DNA from: Lelliottia wanjuensis | GTDB taxonomy: Bacteria > Pseudomonadota > Gammaproteobacteria > Enterobacterales > Enterobacteriaceae | DNA: 64,000 nt | Assembly (NCBI RefSeq): GCF_030238365.1 | Contig: NZ_JASSOT010000001.1 | Location: 1 to 64,000 of the forward strand | Reading direction: 5' to 3' | In this document: piece by piece, positions 54,529-64,000 of the stretch | Layout of the letters: each line of letters opens with the position of its first letter | Numbering within the stretch: position 1 is the stretch's first letter | Program-made: the position numbers and the translations under genes | The notes under the pieces: generated by a model | What the model was told of the DNA's origin: nothing | What the model saw: only the letters and a program-made list of their open reading frames with translations | Database searches by the model: none

Positions 54529-54965
54529 AATACGATGTCACGGATTTTCACGGCGCGCTGCTGGATATCATCGGCGTCATGAATCAGCCGCAGCGCGACG
54601 ACACTCTGCTCTCAGAGGCGGGCGTTACGCTGGATCAAATTTTGTTTCCGCTGCTGGTGACCATTGACCGCTATGGGCCGCTGGGTGTCGTCGAACTTGC
54701 CGACAGGCTGGGGCGCGATTACACCACCGTCAGTCGCCAGGTCAAACGGCTGGAAGCGCAGGGGTTAGTGCAGAAGAAGCCGGGCGCGAAGGATAAGCGC
54801 GTGTCAGAAGTCACCCCGTCCGAACAGGGAAAAGCGTTAACGATGAAAATCGCACAGGCGCGTATGACGCTGATGAATCAGATTTTCAACGACTGGCAGG
54901 AGGAAGAAGTGGGGGCGCTGTTCCGCCTGGTACGAAAATATGCGGATAGCATTAAAGGGGAATAA
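54513..54965 (+). CDS. MarR-family transcriptional regulator
   Basis: A 150-residue winged-helix regulator. The recognition helix and wing are in RLGRDYTTVSRQVKRLEAQGL and KDKRVSEVTPSEQGKAL. It is divergent from the oxidoreductase with two matching 20-bp inverted repeats in the 75-bp gap, one over its own start. It presumably represses both genes until a ligand or oxidant binds. The ligand is unknown. It ends at the terminator shared with the trp operon. Confidence 0.85.
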   Translation: MQDAHKYDVTDFHGALLDIIGVMNQPQRDDTLLSEAGVTLDQILFPLLVTIDRYGPLGVVELADRLGRDYTTVSRQVKRLEAQGLVQKKPGAKDKRVSEVTPSEQGKALTMKIAQARMTLMNQIFNDWQEEEVGALFRLVRKYADSIKGE

Positions 54966-54989
54966 CCGTCTGGCGGGCGGCCAGACGGT
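54965..54989. terminator. Terminator between the MarR gene and trpA
   Basis: ACCGTCTGGC-GGGCG-GCCAGACGGT is a perfect 10-bp stem that can end transcripts from both sides. There is no strong T-run. Confidence 0.65.
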
Positions 54990-54997
54990 CAGGAACA

Positions 54998-55807
54998 TCA
55001 GGCGTTACGCGTTGCCGCTTTCATCGCTGTCACGAATTCGTGCAGCTCCGTCAGCATCTGCTCTGGCTTATCGACGTTGCGCTCGATGATTTTGACAATC
55101 GCCGAGCCGGAGATCGCGCCCGCAGCTTTGGCATCAATCGCGGCGGTCACCTGTTCAGGAGAGGAGATCCCGAAGCCCTGCAGCGGCGGTGCCGCGTGGT
55201 ACTCGGCCAGTTTTTCCACCAGATGATGCAGGGGAAGCGCCGCTTTGTTTTCCGCACCGGTCACGCCTGCACGCGACAGCAGGTAGGTATACCCGCGGCC
55301 GTAAGAGGCAATCTGGCGCAGCAGTTCGTCATCGGCGTTTGGCGGGCAGATGAAGATCGGCGCGACGTTATGACGCATCGCCGCCTGGCGGAACGGGGCA
55401 GACTCTTCCACCGGCACATCGGCGACCAGCACCGAATCCACGCCTACGCGGGCGCACTCAGCGTAAAAGTTATCGATGCCTTTGCTGAATACCAGGTTGG
55501 CATACATCAGCAGGCCAATTGGAATGGTCGGGTGCTTCTGGCGGATCGCCGCCAGCATCTCAAAGCACTGGGTCGGCGTCACGCCTGCGGCAAAGGCGCG
55601 CAGGGTAGCGTTCTGAATGGTCGGGCCATCCGCCAGCGGATCGGAGAACGGAATTCCCAGCTCCAGCGCATCAGCGCCTGCGGCAATTAAGGTGTCGATG
55701 ATTTTCAGCGACTGCTCAGGGCCCGGATCGCCCAGGGTGACGAAGGGAACAAACGCGCCTTCCTTGCGGGCTTTCAGTTCTGCAAATGCGTTATCGTAGC
55801 GTTCCAT
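54998..55807 (-). CDS. trpA: Tryptophan synthase alpha chain
   Basis: The alpha subunit, 269 residues, splits indole-3-glycerol phosphate to indole and glyceraldehyde-3-phosphate. It is a TIM barrel with catalytic Glu in [20 protein letters not shown] (and the Asp in the same region), and the phosphate loop [10 protein letters not shown]. The indole passes through the tunnel to TrpB. The ATG shares one base with the trpB stop, so translation is coupled. It is the last gene of the operon. Confidence 0.98.
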   Translation of the reverse strand: MERYDNAFAELKARKEGAFVPFVTLGDPGPEQSLKIIDTLIAAGADALELGIPFSDPLADGPTIQNATLRAFAAGVTPTQCFEMLAAIRQKHPTIPIGLLMYANLVFSKGIDNFYAECARVGVDSVLVADVPVEESAPFRQAAMRHNVAPIFICPPNADDELLRQIASYGRGYTYLLSRAGVTGAENKAALPLHHLVEKLAEYHAAPPLQGFGISSPEQVTAAIDAKAAGAISGSAIVKIIERNVDKPEQMLTELHEFVTAMKAATRNA

Positions 55808-57000
55808 CAGATTTCCCCTCGTGCTTTCAGAATGTCGTGAACGGTGAAGATATCTTTATCACCGCGACCGGAAAGGTTCACCACCAGCAGCTGCTCTTTT
55901 TCCGGGTTTTCTTTAATCATTTTCAGGGCGTGAGCCAGCGCGTGAGAAGACTCCAGCGCCGGGATGATCCCCTCGTTGCGGCACAGGGTCTTGAACGCTT
56001 CCAGCGCTTCGTCATCGGTGATCGAGACATAGTCGGCGCGGCCAATGCTGTTCAGGTGTGCGTGCTGTGGCCCGACGGACGGGAAGTCCAGACCGGCAGA
56101 GATGGAGTAAGACTCCTCAATCTGCCCTTCGTCGGTCTGCATCATCGGCGATTTCATGCCGAAGTAGATCCCGACGCGGCCGTGTTTCAGCGGCGCGCCG
56201 TGCTCGCCGGTTTCAATGCCGTGACCCGCAGGTTCAACGCCGATCAGGCCGACGCTTTCGTCGTCGATAAAATCAGCAAACATGCCGATAGCATTTGAGC
56301 CGCCGCCGACGCAGGCGATCACCGCATCCGGCAGACGTCCCTCTTTTTCGAGGATCTGCGCTTTGGTCTCTTCGCCGATCATGCGCTGGAATTCACGCAC
56401 AATGGTCGGGAACGGGTGAGGACCGGCAGCGGTGCCGAGCATGTAGTGCGCGGTGTCGTAGCTGCCAGACCAGTCGCGCAGCGCTTCGTTACAGGCATCT
56501 TTCAGCGTGGCGGACCCGCTGTGTACCGGGATCACTTCCGCGCCCATCAGACGCATACGGAACACGTTCGGCGACTGGCGCTCGACGTCTTTCGCACCCA
56601 TGTAGATACGGCACTTCAGGCCGAGCAGGGCGCTGGCAAGCGCTGAGGCCACGCCGTGCTGTCCGGCACCGGTCTCGGCGATGATTTCAGTTTTGCCCAT
56701 GCGCTTGGCAAGCAGCGCCTGGCCCAGCACCTGGTTAGTTTTGTGCGCGCCGCCGTGGAGCAGATCTTCACGCTTGAGGTACAGCGTGGTGTTGGTGCCT
56801 TCGGTCAGATTACGGCATTTGGTCAGCGCCGTCGGGCGGCCTGCGTAGTTTTTCAGCAGGTCAGTAAATTCTGCCTGGAACGCCGGATCTTTCTGCGCGC
56901 TGACAAAGGCTTCTTCGAGCTGGCGCAGGGCCGGCATCAGGATTTGTGGCACATACATGCCGCCGAACTCACCAAAATAGGGATTTAATAAAGTTGTCAT
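55807..57000 (-). CDS. trpB: Tryptophan synthase beta chain
   Basis: The PLP-dependent beta subunit, 397 residues, joins indole and serine to tryptophan. The PLP lysine is in [17 protein letters not shown] (Lys87 in E. coli), the phosphate loop is GGGSNAIG, and the catalytic Glu is in AETGAGQHG. The ATG at 57000 ([14 protein letters not shown]) has GGAAGAG upstream. Upstream in-frame codons lie inside the gap before trpC. Confidence 0.98.
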   Translation of the reverse strand: MTTLLNPYFGEFGGMYVPQILMPALRQLEEAFVSAQKDPAFQAEFTDLLKNYAGRPTALTKCRNLTEGTNTTLYLKREDLLHGGAHKTNQVLGQALLAKRMGKTEIIAETGAGQHGVASALASALLGLKCRIYMGAKDVERQSPNVFRMRLMGAEVIPVHSGSATLKDACNEALRDWSGSYDTAHYMLGTAAGPHPFPTIVREFQRMIGEETKAQILEKEGRLPDAVIACVGGGSNAIGMFADFIDDESVGLIGVEPAGHGIETGEHGAPLKHGRVGIYFGMKSPMMQTDEGQIEESYSISAGLDFPSVGPQHAHLNSIGRADYVSITDDEALEAFKTLCRNEGIIPALESSHALAHALKMIKENPEKEQLLVVNLSGRGDKDIFTVHDILKARGEI

Positions 57001-57010
57001 TTTCTCTTCC

Positions 57011-58369
57011 TTAATAGGCACGCAGCGTCTTGAATACCGAGGCCAGCTTACTGGCATCTTTGATGCCCGGCTGAGACTCCACGCCTGAATTGAAATCGAG
57101 GCCCGCGCAGCCCGCTTTCGCGGCTTCTACGCAGTTGTCAGGGCTTAATCCGCCCGCCAGCAGGACGTTGTCCAGCTTCTCGCCGTTGAGCAGGGACCAG
57201 TCGAAGCGTTCGCCGGTTCCGCCCTGGCCGTTATCCAGCACATATTTATCGACGTGCTGCAGATCGCGGGCGGGCAGTGAGTCGCTCACGCTCTGCGCTT
57301 TCCAGATTTGCACCTGCGGAGCCAGCGCCTGGCGGAGTTCGTTAATGTAAGTTTGATCTTCCTGCCCGTGCAGTTGCACGGCCGACAGGGATAAGCTTTC
57401 AGCAAGGGCTGTCACATCAGCTACCGGCGCGTCGCGGAACACGCCGACGTAGCTCAGTGGTGCGCCAGCAATGACTTCGCGCGCCTGATCTTCGGTCACA
57501 AAGCGCGGCGAGGCGTCGACGAAAATCAGCCCGCCGTAAACGGCTCCCGCTTCGAGCGCGGCGGCGGCATCCTGAGGACGCGTCAGCCCGCACACTTTGT
57601 TCTCGCCCAGCAGCACGCGGCGCACGGCGGCGTTCAGATCGTCGTGAGACATCAGGGCCGAGCCAATCAAAAAGCCGTTGGCGAAATGACTCAGCTCGCG
57701 AACCTGAGCGTAGGTATTAATGCCGGACTCGCTGATGACCGTGACACCCGCACCCAGACGCGGCGCCAGCTGGCGCGTGCGGTTCAGGTCGATGGAGAGA
57801 TCGCGCAGGTCGCGGTTGTTGATGCCAACGACTTTGGCTTTCAGGGCGATGGCGCGTTCCAGCTCCTCTTCGTTGCTCACTTCCGTCAGCACGCCCATGT
57901 TCAGGCTGTGGGCGACGGCGGAGAGCTGGCGATACTGCTCGTCATCCAGCACGGAGAGCATCAGCAGGCAGGCATCGGCCTGATAAAAGCGCGCCAGCCA
58001 GATTTGGTACGCGTCAATAATGAAGTCTTTACACAGGATCGGCTGCGGCGCTATCTGGCTGACAATCGGCAGAAAATCAAAACTGCCCTGGAAATATTTC
58101 TCATCCGTCAGCACCGAAATGGCCGACGCATGGTGTTTGTAAACCCCGGCAATGCGCGCGGGATCGAAATCGTCGCGGATCACGCCTTTCGACGGCGAGG
58201 CCTTTTTGCACTCCAGGATAAACGCGGTGCGCGCACCCTGCAGGGCATCATAAAAACGGCGCTGACTTGGAACCACTTCATTCTGGAAGCTGGCCAGCGG
58301 CTGCTGCTCTTTGCGCGCTTCTACCCAGATGGCCTTATCGGCGACGATTTTCGCTAAAACGGTCTGCAT
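57011..58369 (-). CDS. trpC: Bifunctional indole-3-glycerol phosphate synthase / phosphoribosylanthranilate isomerase
   Basis: A fused enzyme of 452 residues. The N-terminal barrel (about 1-255) is indole-glycerol phosphate synthase ([25 protein letters not shown]). The C-terminal barrel (about 256-452) is phosphoribosylanthranilate isomerase ([14 protein letters not shown], with catalytic Cys, and LAGGLSPDN). The fusion is the usual enterobacterial form trpC(F). It lies ten bases before the trpB ATG and follows trpD by three bases. Confidence 0.98.
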   Translation of the reverse strand: MQTVLAKIVADKAIWVEARKEQQPLASFQNEVVPSQRRFYDALQGARTAFILECKKASPSKGVIRDDFDPARIAGVYKHHASAISVLTDEKYFQGSFDFLPIVSQIAPQPILCKDFIIDAYQIWLARFYQADACLLMLSVLDDEQYRQLSAVAHSLNMGVLTEVSNEEELERAIALKAKVVGINNRDLRDLSIDLNRTRQLAPRLGAGVTVISESGINTYAQVRELSHFANGFLIGSALMSHDDLNAAVRRVLLGENKVCGLTRPQDAAAALEAGAVYGGLIFVDASPRFVTEDQAREVIAGAPLSYVGVFRDAPVADVTALAESLSLSAVQLHGQEDQTYINELRQALAPQVQIWKAQSVSDSLPARDLQHVDKYVLDNGQGGTGERFDWSLLNGEKLDNVLLAGGLSPDNCVEAAKAGCAGLDFNSGVESQPGIKDASKLASVFKTLRAY

Positions 58370-58372
58370 CTT

Positions 58373-59968
58373 TTATCCTCTTGCCGCAAGTGCGGTAACG
58401 CGGTCGTAAGCTGCGCCGGAGCGCAATACGTCCAGAACTTTTTGTGCGTTCGCCTGTAAGTCTTCTTCGCCGTGCAAACGCATCAACATCGCGACGTTGG
58501 CGGCGACGGCGGCCTCGTGGGCGGCTTCACCTTTACCTTGTAGCAAGCGTGTCAGAATGTCACGGTTTTCTTCCGGCGTGCCGCCTGCCAGCTGCTCCTG
58601 GCGATACGGCGTCAGGCCAAAGTCGGCTGCTTCCAGCTGATAGCTCTGAATTTCGCCGTCACGCAGCTCAGCTACCAGGGTTGGCGCATGGAGCGACACT
58701 TCGTCCATCCCGCCGCTGTGAACCACTGCCGCACGCTGATACCCGAGCACGCGCAGGGTTTCGGCAATCGGCAGCACCAGTTCCGGGCTGTAAACCCCGA
58801 TCAGGGCCAGGGGCGGATGCGCCGGGTTGATCAGCGGGCCCAGCACGTTAAACAGGGTGCGGGTTTTCAGCTGCTGGCGGACCGGCATCGCATGGCGGAA
58901 ACCGGTGTGGTATTTCGGCGCGAACAGGAAACAGACGCCCAGATCGTCCAGCGCTTCACGGGAGCGTTCGGCGTTCATTTCGAGGTTAATCCCGAACGCG
59001 GCCAGCAGGTCAGAAGAGCCGGAACGGCTGGAGACGCTGCGGTTACCGTGCTTCGCCACTTTCATCCCACAGGCCGCAGCGACAAAGGCGCTGGCGGTGG
59101 AGATGTTAATGCTGTTGCTGCCGTCGCCGCCGGTGCCGACGATATCGGCAAACTGATAGTCAGGGCGCGGGAACGGGGCGGCATTTTCCAGCAGAGCGGT
59201 GGCGGCACCGGCAATTTCCTGCGGCTGTTCGCCGCGCACTTTCATGCTCACCAGCGCGGCGGCCAGCTGCTCTGGCTTCAGTTCACCGCGCACCACCGCG
59301 GAGAAGAGCTGGTGGCTCTCCTGCTGGGTCATGGTCTGGGCCTGATACAGTTTTTCCAGAATCGGCTGCAGAGTGTTGGTCTGCTCCAGCTTCTGCAGCG
59401 CCCAGTTGAGGGTCTGCTCCAGCAGGCGCGCGCCGTTAGAGGTCAGAATCGATTCCGGGTGGAACTGCAGGCCGCAGACCCGATCCGCGTCGTGGCGCAC
59501 GGCCATCACCATCCCTTCAAAAGAGGCGTTGATGGTCAGCCCCGCCGGAATGTTGCTTCCGACCAGAGAGTGATAGCGCGCGACCGGGAGTGGGTTCGGC
59601 AGCCCGGCGAACATCGCCTGGCCGTCGTGTTCAATGCTGGACGCCTTACCGTGCAGGATTTCGCCCGCCTGACCCACGTATCCGCCGTAGGCTTCCACGA
59701 TCGCCTGATGCCCCAGGCAGATGCCGATGATCGGCAGTTTGCCGCGCATACGGGTCAGCAGCTCAGGCATGCAGCCCGCTTCGCTCGGCGCGCCAGGGCC
59801 TGGAGAGAGCATCAGCACCGGGTTTTGCATGGTTTCCAGACGCTCGATCAGGGTCTGGGCCGGAACATGATTGCGGTAAATCACCACGTTGTGTCCGTTC
59901 GCACGCAGCTGGTCTGCCAGGTTGTAGGTAAAGGAGTCGATATTATCGAGCAGCAGAATGTCAGCCAT
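58373..59968 (-). CDS. trpD: Anthranilate synthase component II / anthranilate phosphoribosyltransferase
   Basis: A fused protein of 531 residues. The N-terminal glutamine amidotransferase (TrpG, about 1-195) has the nucleophile Cys in [15 protein letters not shown], and His and Glu in [11 protein letters not shown]. The C-terminal phosphoribosyltransferase has [14 protein letters not shown] and [13 protein letters not shown]. TrpG gives ammonia to TrpE, and TrpD adds PRPP to anthranilate. The ATG shares one base with the trpE stop. Confidence 0.98.
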   Translation of the reverse strand: MADILLLDNIDSFTYNLADQLRANGHNVVIYRNHVPAQTLIERLETMQNPVLMLSPGPGAPSEAGCMPELLTRMRGKLPIIGICLGHQAIVEAYGGYVGQAGEILHGKASSIEHDGQAMFAGLPNPLPVARYHSLVGSNIPAGLTINASFEGMVMAVRHDADRVCGLQFHPESILTSNGARLLEQTLNWALQKLEQTNTLQPILEKLYQAQTMTQQESHQLFSAVVRGELKPEQLAAALVSMKVRGEQPQEIAGAATALLENAAPFPRPDYQFADIVGTGGDGSNSINISTASAFVAAACGMKVAKHGNRSVSSRSGSSDLLAAFGINLEMNAERSREALDDLGVCFLFAPKYHTGFRHAMPVRQQLKTRTLFNVLGPLINPAHPPLALIGVYSPELVLPIAETLRVLGYQRAAVVHSGGMDEVSLHAPTLVAELRDGEIQSYQLEAADFGLTPYRQEQLAGGTPEENRDILTRLLQGKGEAAHEAAVAANVAMLMRLHGEEDLQANAQKVLDVLRSGAAYDRVTALAARG

Positions 59969-61530
59969 CAGAAAATCTCCTGTGCGTGGTGTGCGGTGGC
60001 AATGGCGCGCAAGACCGCGCGAGCTTTACTGCGGGTTTCGTCAGCTTCGGACTGCGGAACAGAATCCAGAACAATGCCTGCGCCGGCCTGGACGGTGGCG
60101 ATGCCATCTTCCACGTAGGCGGAGCGGATGACGATGCAGGTGTCCAGATCGCCGTGCGCGGTGAAGTACCCGACCGCGCCGCCGTAGCTGCCGCGACGAC
60201 GGCCTTCGGCTCCGGCAATCAGCTGCATGGCACGCACTTTCGGTGCGCCGCTCAGGGTGCCCATGTTCATACAGGCGCGATAGGCGTGCAGGGCGTCGAG
60301 ATCGTGACGCAGCTCACCGACCACGCGGGAGACCAGGTGCATCACGAAGGAGTAACGGTCGACTTTGGTCAGGTCCGCCACGTAGCGCGTGCCCGGAGTA
60401 CAGATGCGCGCCAGATCGTTACGCGCCAGGTCGACCAGCATCAGGTGCTCGGAGAGCTCTTTGTGGTCGGTGCGCATCTCCAGCTCAATGCGGCTGTCGA
60501 GATCGCGATCTAATGACCCGTCGGCGCGGCGACCGCGCGGACGCGTTCCGGCAATCGGGTAAATTTCAATCTGGCGGCTCGGCGCGTCATATTTCAGCGA
60601 GCTTTCCGGCGAGGCGCCGAACAGGGTGAAATCGTTGTCCTGCATGAAGAACATGTACGGGCTTGGGTTGCTCTTCTTCAGCACGTCATACGCGGCCAGC
60701 GGAGACGGGCACGGGAGCGAGAAGCGGCGGGATGGCACCACCTGGAAAATTTCACCGGCGCGAATCGCTTTCTGCATCTGACGCACCACTGCGCCGTACT
60801 GGTCGTCGGTCTGGTTCGTTTCGCACTGCATATGCTCGATGTGCTGGACCGGCAGGGCGGTTGGCTCTTCGGTCATCTGCAGCTGGAGCTGCTCGATACG
60901 CTGCGCCAGACGCTGTTTTTCAGACGCTGACGGGGTGAACAGGCTGGCCTGAATGCGGGTATATTTTTTCTGATGGTCAATCACCATCAGCGTTTCTGCC
61001 AGATAGAAGCAGTAGTCCGGGCAGCGGTTGCCCTGTTCGGTTTCAGGCAGATCTTCAAACCCGGCGACCAGGTCATAGGCAAACAGCCCGCCGAAGAACA
61101 TCGCTTCGCGCTCGTCTTCAGGCACGTCCACCAGGTTTTGCAGCAGGCGGAAGGCGTCGAATACGGACAGAGAGCACAGGCGCGCATCCTCATCCAGCAG
61201 TTGGCTCACCGGCGGGAAGTGCAGAATACGGGTTTCCGGATGACGTTCATTTTCAATACCGGCAGGCAGCGCGGCATCCAGCAGCGGCAGCAGGGCGGCA
61301 CCGTTATCTGACAGGGCTTTAATGGTGACAGTGTCACCTAACGCGGTAATGCGCAGCGCGCTGTCGACCAGCAGCAGGCTTTTGAGATCGTCTTTGCTGT
61401 CGATGTCAGCAGATTCCAGCAGCAGGGTGGCCGGACGTGCGCCGCAAACCTGATGGAACAGTGCGGTAGGGTTATGGCGATACACCGCTTCGCAGGTCAG
61501 CAACTCAAGGTGTGTTTTGGCTGTTTGCAT
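59968..61530 (-). CDS. trpE: Anthranilate synthase component I
   Basis: The chorismate-using subunit, 520 residues. The N-terminal tryptophan-feedback site has [19 protein letters not shown] (with Ser40 of the known feedback site). The chorismate domain has [27 protein letters not shown] and [12 protein letters not shown]. It makes anthranilate with TrpD's amidotransferase part. First structural gene of the operon, after the leader and attenuator. Confidence 0.98.
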   Translation of the reverse strand: MQTAKTHLELLTCEAVYRHNPTALFHQVCGARPATLLLESADIDSKDDLKSLLLVDSALRITALGDTVTIKALSDNGAALLPLLDAALPAGIENERHPETRILHFPPVSQLLDEDARLCSLSVFDAFRLLQNLVDVPEDEREAMFFGGLFAYDLVAGFEDLPETEQGNRCPDYCFYLAETLMVIDHQKKYTRIQASLFTPSASEKQRLAQRIEQLQLQMTEEPTALPVQHIEHMQCETNQTDDQYGAVVRQMQKAIRAGEIFQVVPSRRFSLPCPSPLAAYDVLKKSNPSPYMFFMQDNDFTLFGASPESSLKYDAPSRQIEIYPIAGTRPRGRRADGSLDRDLDSRIELEMRTDHKELSEHLMLVDLARNDLARICTPGTRYVADLTKVDRYSFVMHLVSRVVGELRHDLDALHAYRACMNMGTLSGAPKVRAMQLIAGAEGRRRGSYGGAVGYFTAHGDLDTCIVIRSAYVEDGIATVQAGAGIVLDSVPQSEADETRSKARAVLRAIATAHHAQEIF

Positions 61531-61555
61531 ATTGTTGTTCTCATATTCTGTTCAT

Positions 61556-61579
61556 AAAAAAGCCCGCATCGTCGCGGGC
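61556..61579 (-). terminator. trp attenuator
   Basis: GCCCGC-GACGAT-GCGGGC followed by six T on the minus strand. It is the terminator arm of the attenuator, 46 bases past the leader peptide stop and 26 before trpE. The leader's WW codons time its formation. Confidence 0.93.
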
Positions 61580-61624
61580 CTGGTATCTGTTTGCGTTTCG
61601 CACACGAGTGACACTGCCCGATAA

Positions 61625-61669
61625 TCAGGAAGTGCGCCACCAGCCGTGCAAAGAGAAATGTGCTTTCAT
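61625..61669 (-). CDS. trpL: trp leader peptide TrpL
   Basis: A 14-codon leader peptide MKAHFSLHGWWRTS with tandem Trp at positions 10-11. E. coli TrpL ([14 protein letters not shown]) differs at three residues (Ile4, Val6 and Lys8 become His, Ser and His). Ribosome stalling at the Trp codons permits the antiterminator when charged tRNA-Trp is scarce. It lies just ahead of the attenuator. Confidence 0.95.
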   Translation of the reverse strand: MKAHFSLHGWWRTS

Positions 61670-61696
61670 TTTCAGATACCTTCTTGAGTGAACTTG

Positions 61697-61731
61697 CGTA
61701 CTAGTTAACTAGTTCGATGGCGTAATGTCAA
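61697..61731 (-). promoter_or_regulatory. trp promoter and TrpR operator
   Basis: On the minus strand TTGACA (61731-61726), 17 bases, TTAACT (61708-61703). The operator CGAACTAGTTAACTAGTACG (61716-61697) overlaps the -10 and matches the E. coli trp operator. Repression by TrpR with tryptophan is expected. Confidence 0.95.
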
Positions 61732-61807
61732 CCCCTGATTTCAGAATTTGCTCGCAAGCCGTTATCATAGACTTTCTGAATACGATAAACCTGTGATGGA
61801 AACCGCT

Positions 61808-62692
61808 TTGAGCGAAACAAAATACGCCGTGATTTATGATTTACACAGCCACACTCAGGCTTCCGATGGCCTGCTGACGCCCGAAGCGCTGGTTCACCGC
61901 GCGGTAGAGATGCGCGTGGGCACGCTGGCAATAACCGATCACGACACCACGGATGCCATTCCGGCGGCTCGGGCCGAGATTGCCCGCAGCGAACTGCCGT
62001 TAAACCTGGTCTCCGGCGTAGAGATTTCCACCGTCTGGGAAAATCACGAAATCCACATTGTCGGCCTGAATATTGATATTGAACATCCGGCCCTGTGCGC
62101 GTTTCTCGAAGAGCAGAAAGAGCGCCGCAATCAGCGCGCGGAGCTGATTGGCGAGCGGCTGGAGAAATCGCAGATCCCCGGCGCGCTGGAAGGGGCGCGA
62201 CGCCTCGCCAACGGCGGGGCCGTGACGCGCGGGCACTTCGCCCGTTTTCTGGTCGAGGCCGGTAAGGCGAATAACTTTGCCGATGTATTCAAAAAATACC
62301 TCGCGCGCGGTAAAACCGGTTACGTTCCGCCACAGTGGTGTACAATAAAACAAGCTATTGATGTCATTCATCATTCTGGCGGCAAGGCGGTGCTGGCCCA
62401 TCCAGGGCGGTATAACCTTTCGGCTAAGTGGCTGAAAAGACTGCTGGCGCACTTCGCTGAAAATGGTGGAGAAGCGATGGAAGTCTCCCAGTGCCAGCAG
62501 GCACCCAATGAGCGCAGTCAACTGGCGACCTATGCGCGTCAGTACGGTCTGCTTGCGTCGCAAGGCTCTGATTTTCATCAGCCTTGCGCATGGATTGAGC
62601 TGGGGCGCAAGCTCTGGTTACCCGCAGGCGTGGAGCCGGTCTGGGCACTTTGGGAGCAGCCGCAGCAACATATTGAAGAGAGGGAAGCATGA
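61808..62692 (+). CDS. rnm: PHP-domain RNase AM / 3',5'-nucleotide phosphatase (TrpH)
   Basis: A metal-dependent 5'-3' exoribonuclease and 3',5'-nucleoside bisphosphate phosphatase, 294 residues. The PHP signatures are DLHSHTQASDG, ITDHDTTDAIP, and later AHPGRYN and GSDFHQP, giving all metal ligands. It trims the 5' ends of rRNAs in E. coli. The start TTG at 61808 gives the E. coli length and N-terminus (SETKYAVIYD), with TGGA upstream. The ATG at 61796 would add four residues. It is divergent from the trp operon and overlaps yciO by four bases. Confidence 0.9.
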   Translation: MSETKYAVIYDLHSHTQASDGLLTPEALVHRAVEMRVGTLAITDHDTTDAIPAARAEIARSELPLNLVSGVEISTVWENHEIHIVGLNIDIEHPALCAFLEEQKERRNQRAELIGERLEKSQIPGALEGARRLANGGAVTRGHFARFLVEAGKANNFADVFKKYLARGKTGYVPPQWCTIKQAIDVIHHSGGKAVLAHPGRYNLSAKWLKRLLAHFAENGGEAMEVSQCQQAPNERSQLATYARQYGLLASQGSDFHQPCAWIELGRKLWLPAGVEPVWALWEQPQQHIEEREA

Positions 62693-63309
62693 GTCAATTT
62701 TTCTATATTCACCCGGATAACCCGCAGGCGCGGTTGATTAATCAGGCGGTGGAGATTGTTCGCAAGGGCGGCGTGATCGTCTATCCAACGGATTCCGGCT
62801 ACGCGCTGGGCTGTAAAATCGAAGACAAAGGGGCGATGGAGCGCATCTGCCGCATCCGTCATCTGCCGGACGGGCACAACTTCACCCTGATGTGCCGCGA
62901 TCTCTCGGAAATCTCGACCTACGCCTACGTGGATAACGTCGCCTTCCGCTTAATCAAAAACAACACGCCGGGCAACTATACTTTCATTCTGAAAGGGACC
63001 AAGGAAGTGCCGCGCCGCCTGTTGCAGGAAAAGCGTAAAACCATCGGGATGCGCGTGCCGTCGAACCCGATTGCGCAGATGCTGCTGGAGACCCTCGGCG
63101 AGCCGATGCTCTCGACCTCCCTGATGCTGCCGGGCAGTGATTTCACCGAGTCCGACCCGGAAGAGATCAAAGACCGTCTGGAGAAACAGGTGGACCTGAT
63201 TATTCACGGCGGCTACCTCGGTCAGCAGCCGACCACGGTTGTCGATCTCACGGAAGATGCACCAGAAGTGATTCGTGAGGGCGTGGGTGACGTAAAGCCT
63301 TTCTTGTAA
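62689..63309 (+). CDS. yciO: YrdC/Sua5-family protein YciO
   Basis: A 206-residue single-domain relative of TsaC, which makes threonylcarbamoyl-AMP for tRNA modification. The core motifs are GVIVYPTDSGYALGCKIEDK, KPxxxNFTLMCRDLSE in the form RIRHLPDGHNFTLMCRDLSE, and MRVPSNPIAQMLLETLGEPML. YciO does not replace TsaC fully, so its own substrate may differ. It is coupled to rnm by a four-base overlap. Confidence 0.93.
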   Translation: MSQFFYIHPDNPQARLINQAVEIVRKGGVIVYPTDSGYALGCKIEDKGAMERICRIRHLPDGHNFTLMCRDLSEISTYAYVDNVAFRLIKNNTPGNYTFILKGTKEVPRRLLQEKRKTIGMRVPSNPIAQMLLETLGEPMLSTSLMLPGSDFTESDPEEIKDRLEKQVDLIIHGGYLGQQPTTVVDLTEDAPEVIREGVGDVKPFL

Positions 63310-63344
63310 AGGTATAAGCGGCTATACTACGCGGCCATCAAAAC

Positions 63345-63364
63345 AGCGGTAGACCGCTTTTTTG
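63345..63364 (+). terminator. Terminator between yciO and rluB
   Basis: GCGG-TAGA-CCGC followed by six T. It has a short stem. Confidence 0.65.
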
Positions 63365-63408
63365 ACCCTAATTCGACGCCTGTGAAGGCGACACCTGAAG
63401 GATGCTCA

Positions 63409-64000
63409 ATGAGCGAAAAATTACAGAAAGTGCTGGCCCGTGCTGGCCACGGTTCACGCCGTGAAATCGAAACGATTATTGAAGCGGGTCGCGTCAGCGT
63501 TGACGGCAAAATTGCCAAGCTGGGTGACCGCGTTGAAGTCGTTCCGGGGATGAAGATCCGTCTCGACGGTCACGTGATCTCCGTGAAAGAGTCTGCCGAA
63601 CAGATTTGTCGCGTGCTGGCTTACTACAAGCCGGAAGGCGAATTGTGTACGCGTAACGATCCAGAAGGCCGCCCGACGGTGTTCGACCGTCTGCCAAAAC
63701 TGCGCGGCGCGCGCTGGATTGCAGTGGGTCGTCTGGACGTGAACACCTGCGGTCTGCTGCTGTTCACCACCGACGGTGAACTGGCGAACCGCCTGATGCA
63801 CCCAAGCCGTGAAGTAGAGCGTGAATACGCGGTGCGCGTGTTCGGTCAGGTTGATGAAAACAAACTGCGTGACCTGTCGCGCGGCGTTCAGCTTGAAGAC
63901 GGTCCTGCGGCGTTCAAAACCATTAAATTCACCGGCGGTGAAGGGATCAACCAGTGGTACAACGTCACCCTGACAGAAGGGCGTAACCGTGAGGTTCGTC
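63409..64000 (+). CDS. rluB: 23S rRNA pseudouridine(2605) synthase RluB (5' part)
   Basis: The first 197 codons of a gene cut by the window end (E. coli RluB has 291). The S4 RNA-binding domain is at about 3-60 ([20 protein letters not shown]). The pseudouridine synthase domain begins at about 65, with the catalytic Asp110 in [19 protein letters not shown]. The enzyme makes pseudouridine 2605 in 23S rRNA. The ATG follows GAAGGATGCTCA. Its end lies outside the window. Confidence 0.95.
   Translation, partial: MSEKLQKVLARAGHGSRREIETIIEAGRVSVDGKIAKLGDRVEVVPGMKIRLDGHVISVKESAEQICRVLAYYKPEGELCTRNDPEGRPTVFDRLPKLRGARWIAVGRLDVNTCGLLLFTTDGELANRLMHPSREVEREYAVRVFGQVDENKLRDLSRGVQLEDGPAAFKTIKFTGGEGINQWYNVTLTEGRNREVR

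Noticed and set aside
58688-60118. 476-codon frame antisense to trpD and trpE
   Set aside because: A long shadow of GC-rich codon use. The trp genes on the other strand account for all of it.

Overview
The window is chromosomal DNA of a member of the Enterobacteriaceae. The order chaA-chaB-chaC, ychN, ychO, narL-narX, narK, narGHJI, tyrosine tRNAs, purU, ychJ, rssA-rssB, galU, hns, tdk, adhE, ychE, oppABCDF, yciU, clsA, yciI, tonB, yciA-yciB-yciC, ompW, trp operon, trpH/rnm, yciO, rluB is the Escherichia coli order. Most products are close to their E. coli counterparts in length and sequence. Differences point to an Enterobacter/Leclercia/Lelliottia-type relative rather than E. coli itself: a chemotaxis receptor between chaC and ychN, a potassium-channel-like gene after oppF, leuE and two lipoproteins before tonB, and yedEF beside ompW. 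The species cannot be fixed from the sequence alone.

Layout. 1-122: end of an IS481-like element. 158-5385: cation/proton antiport (chaA), chaB, glutathione turnover (chaC), a DUF1883 protein, a dCache chemotaxis receptor with a FliA-type promoter, and ychN. 5569-18179: the inverse-autotransporter-like ychO and the whole nitrate respiration locus (NarXL sensor pair, NarK transporter, NarGHI reductase with NarJ chaperone), with perfect FNR sites before narK and narG. 18376-18646: two tRNA-Tyr genes and their promoter. 18728-28960: purU, ychJ, rssAB (RpoS turnover), galU, hns, tdk, adhE, ychE. 29735-35364: the oligopeptide ABC importer. 35413-40994: a variable stretch with a Kv-like channel, a roughly 600-bp array of perfect hairpins, yciU, clsA, yciY, a 39-residue membrane protein, an Exc2-type lipoprotein, leuE and a TolA-C-domain lipoprotein.

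41011-47346 is a decayed P2-type prophage in canonical P2 order: int' - A' - cargo - cos relic - Q' - D' - ogr - cargo. The int, A, Q and D genes are truncated, frameshifted or interrupted by stops. The cargo genes are intact: an orphan Hcp (type VI secretion tube protein) in an operon with a 224-residue membrane-segment protein and a 63-residue two-helix membrane protein, a DUF2158 gene, and a 225-residue orphan with an ExK motif. The hcp cassette occupies the position of the tin/old cargo locus of P2. I read it as a candidate phage-borne type VI effector/immunity module, and it is the most interesting part of the window.

47351-64000 returns to the core genome: yciI, tonB with a Fur-like site, yciABC, ompW, a lone PTS IIB, the yedF-yedE selenium-linked pair, an oxidoreductase divergent from a MarR regulator with two matching operators, the complete trp operon with TrpR operator, leader peptide and attenuator, then rnm, yciO and the first two thirds of rluB.
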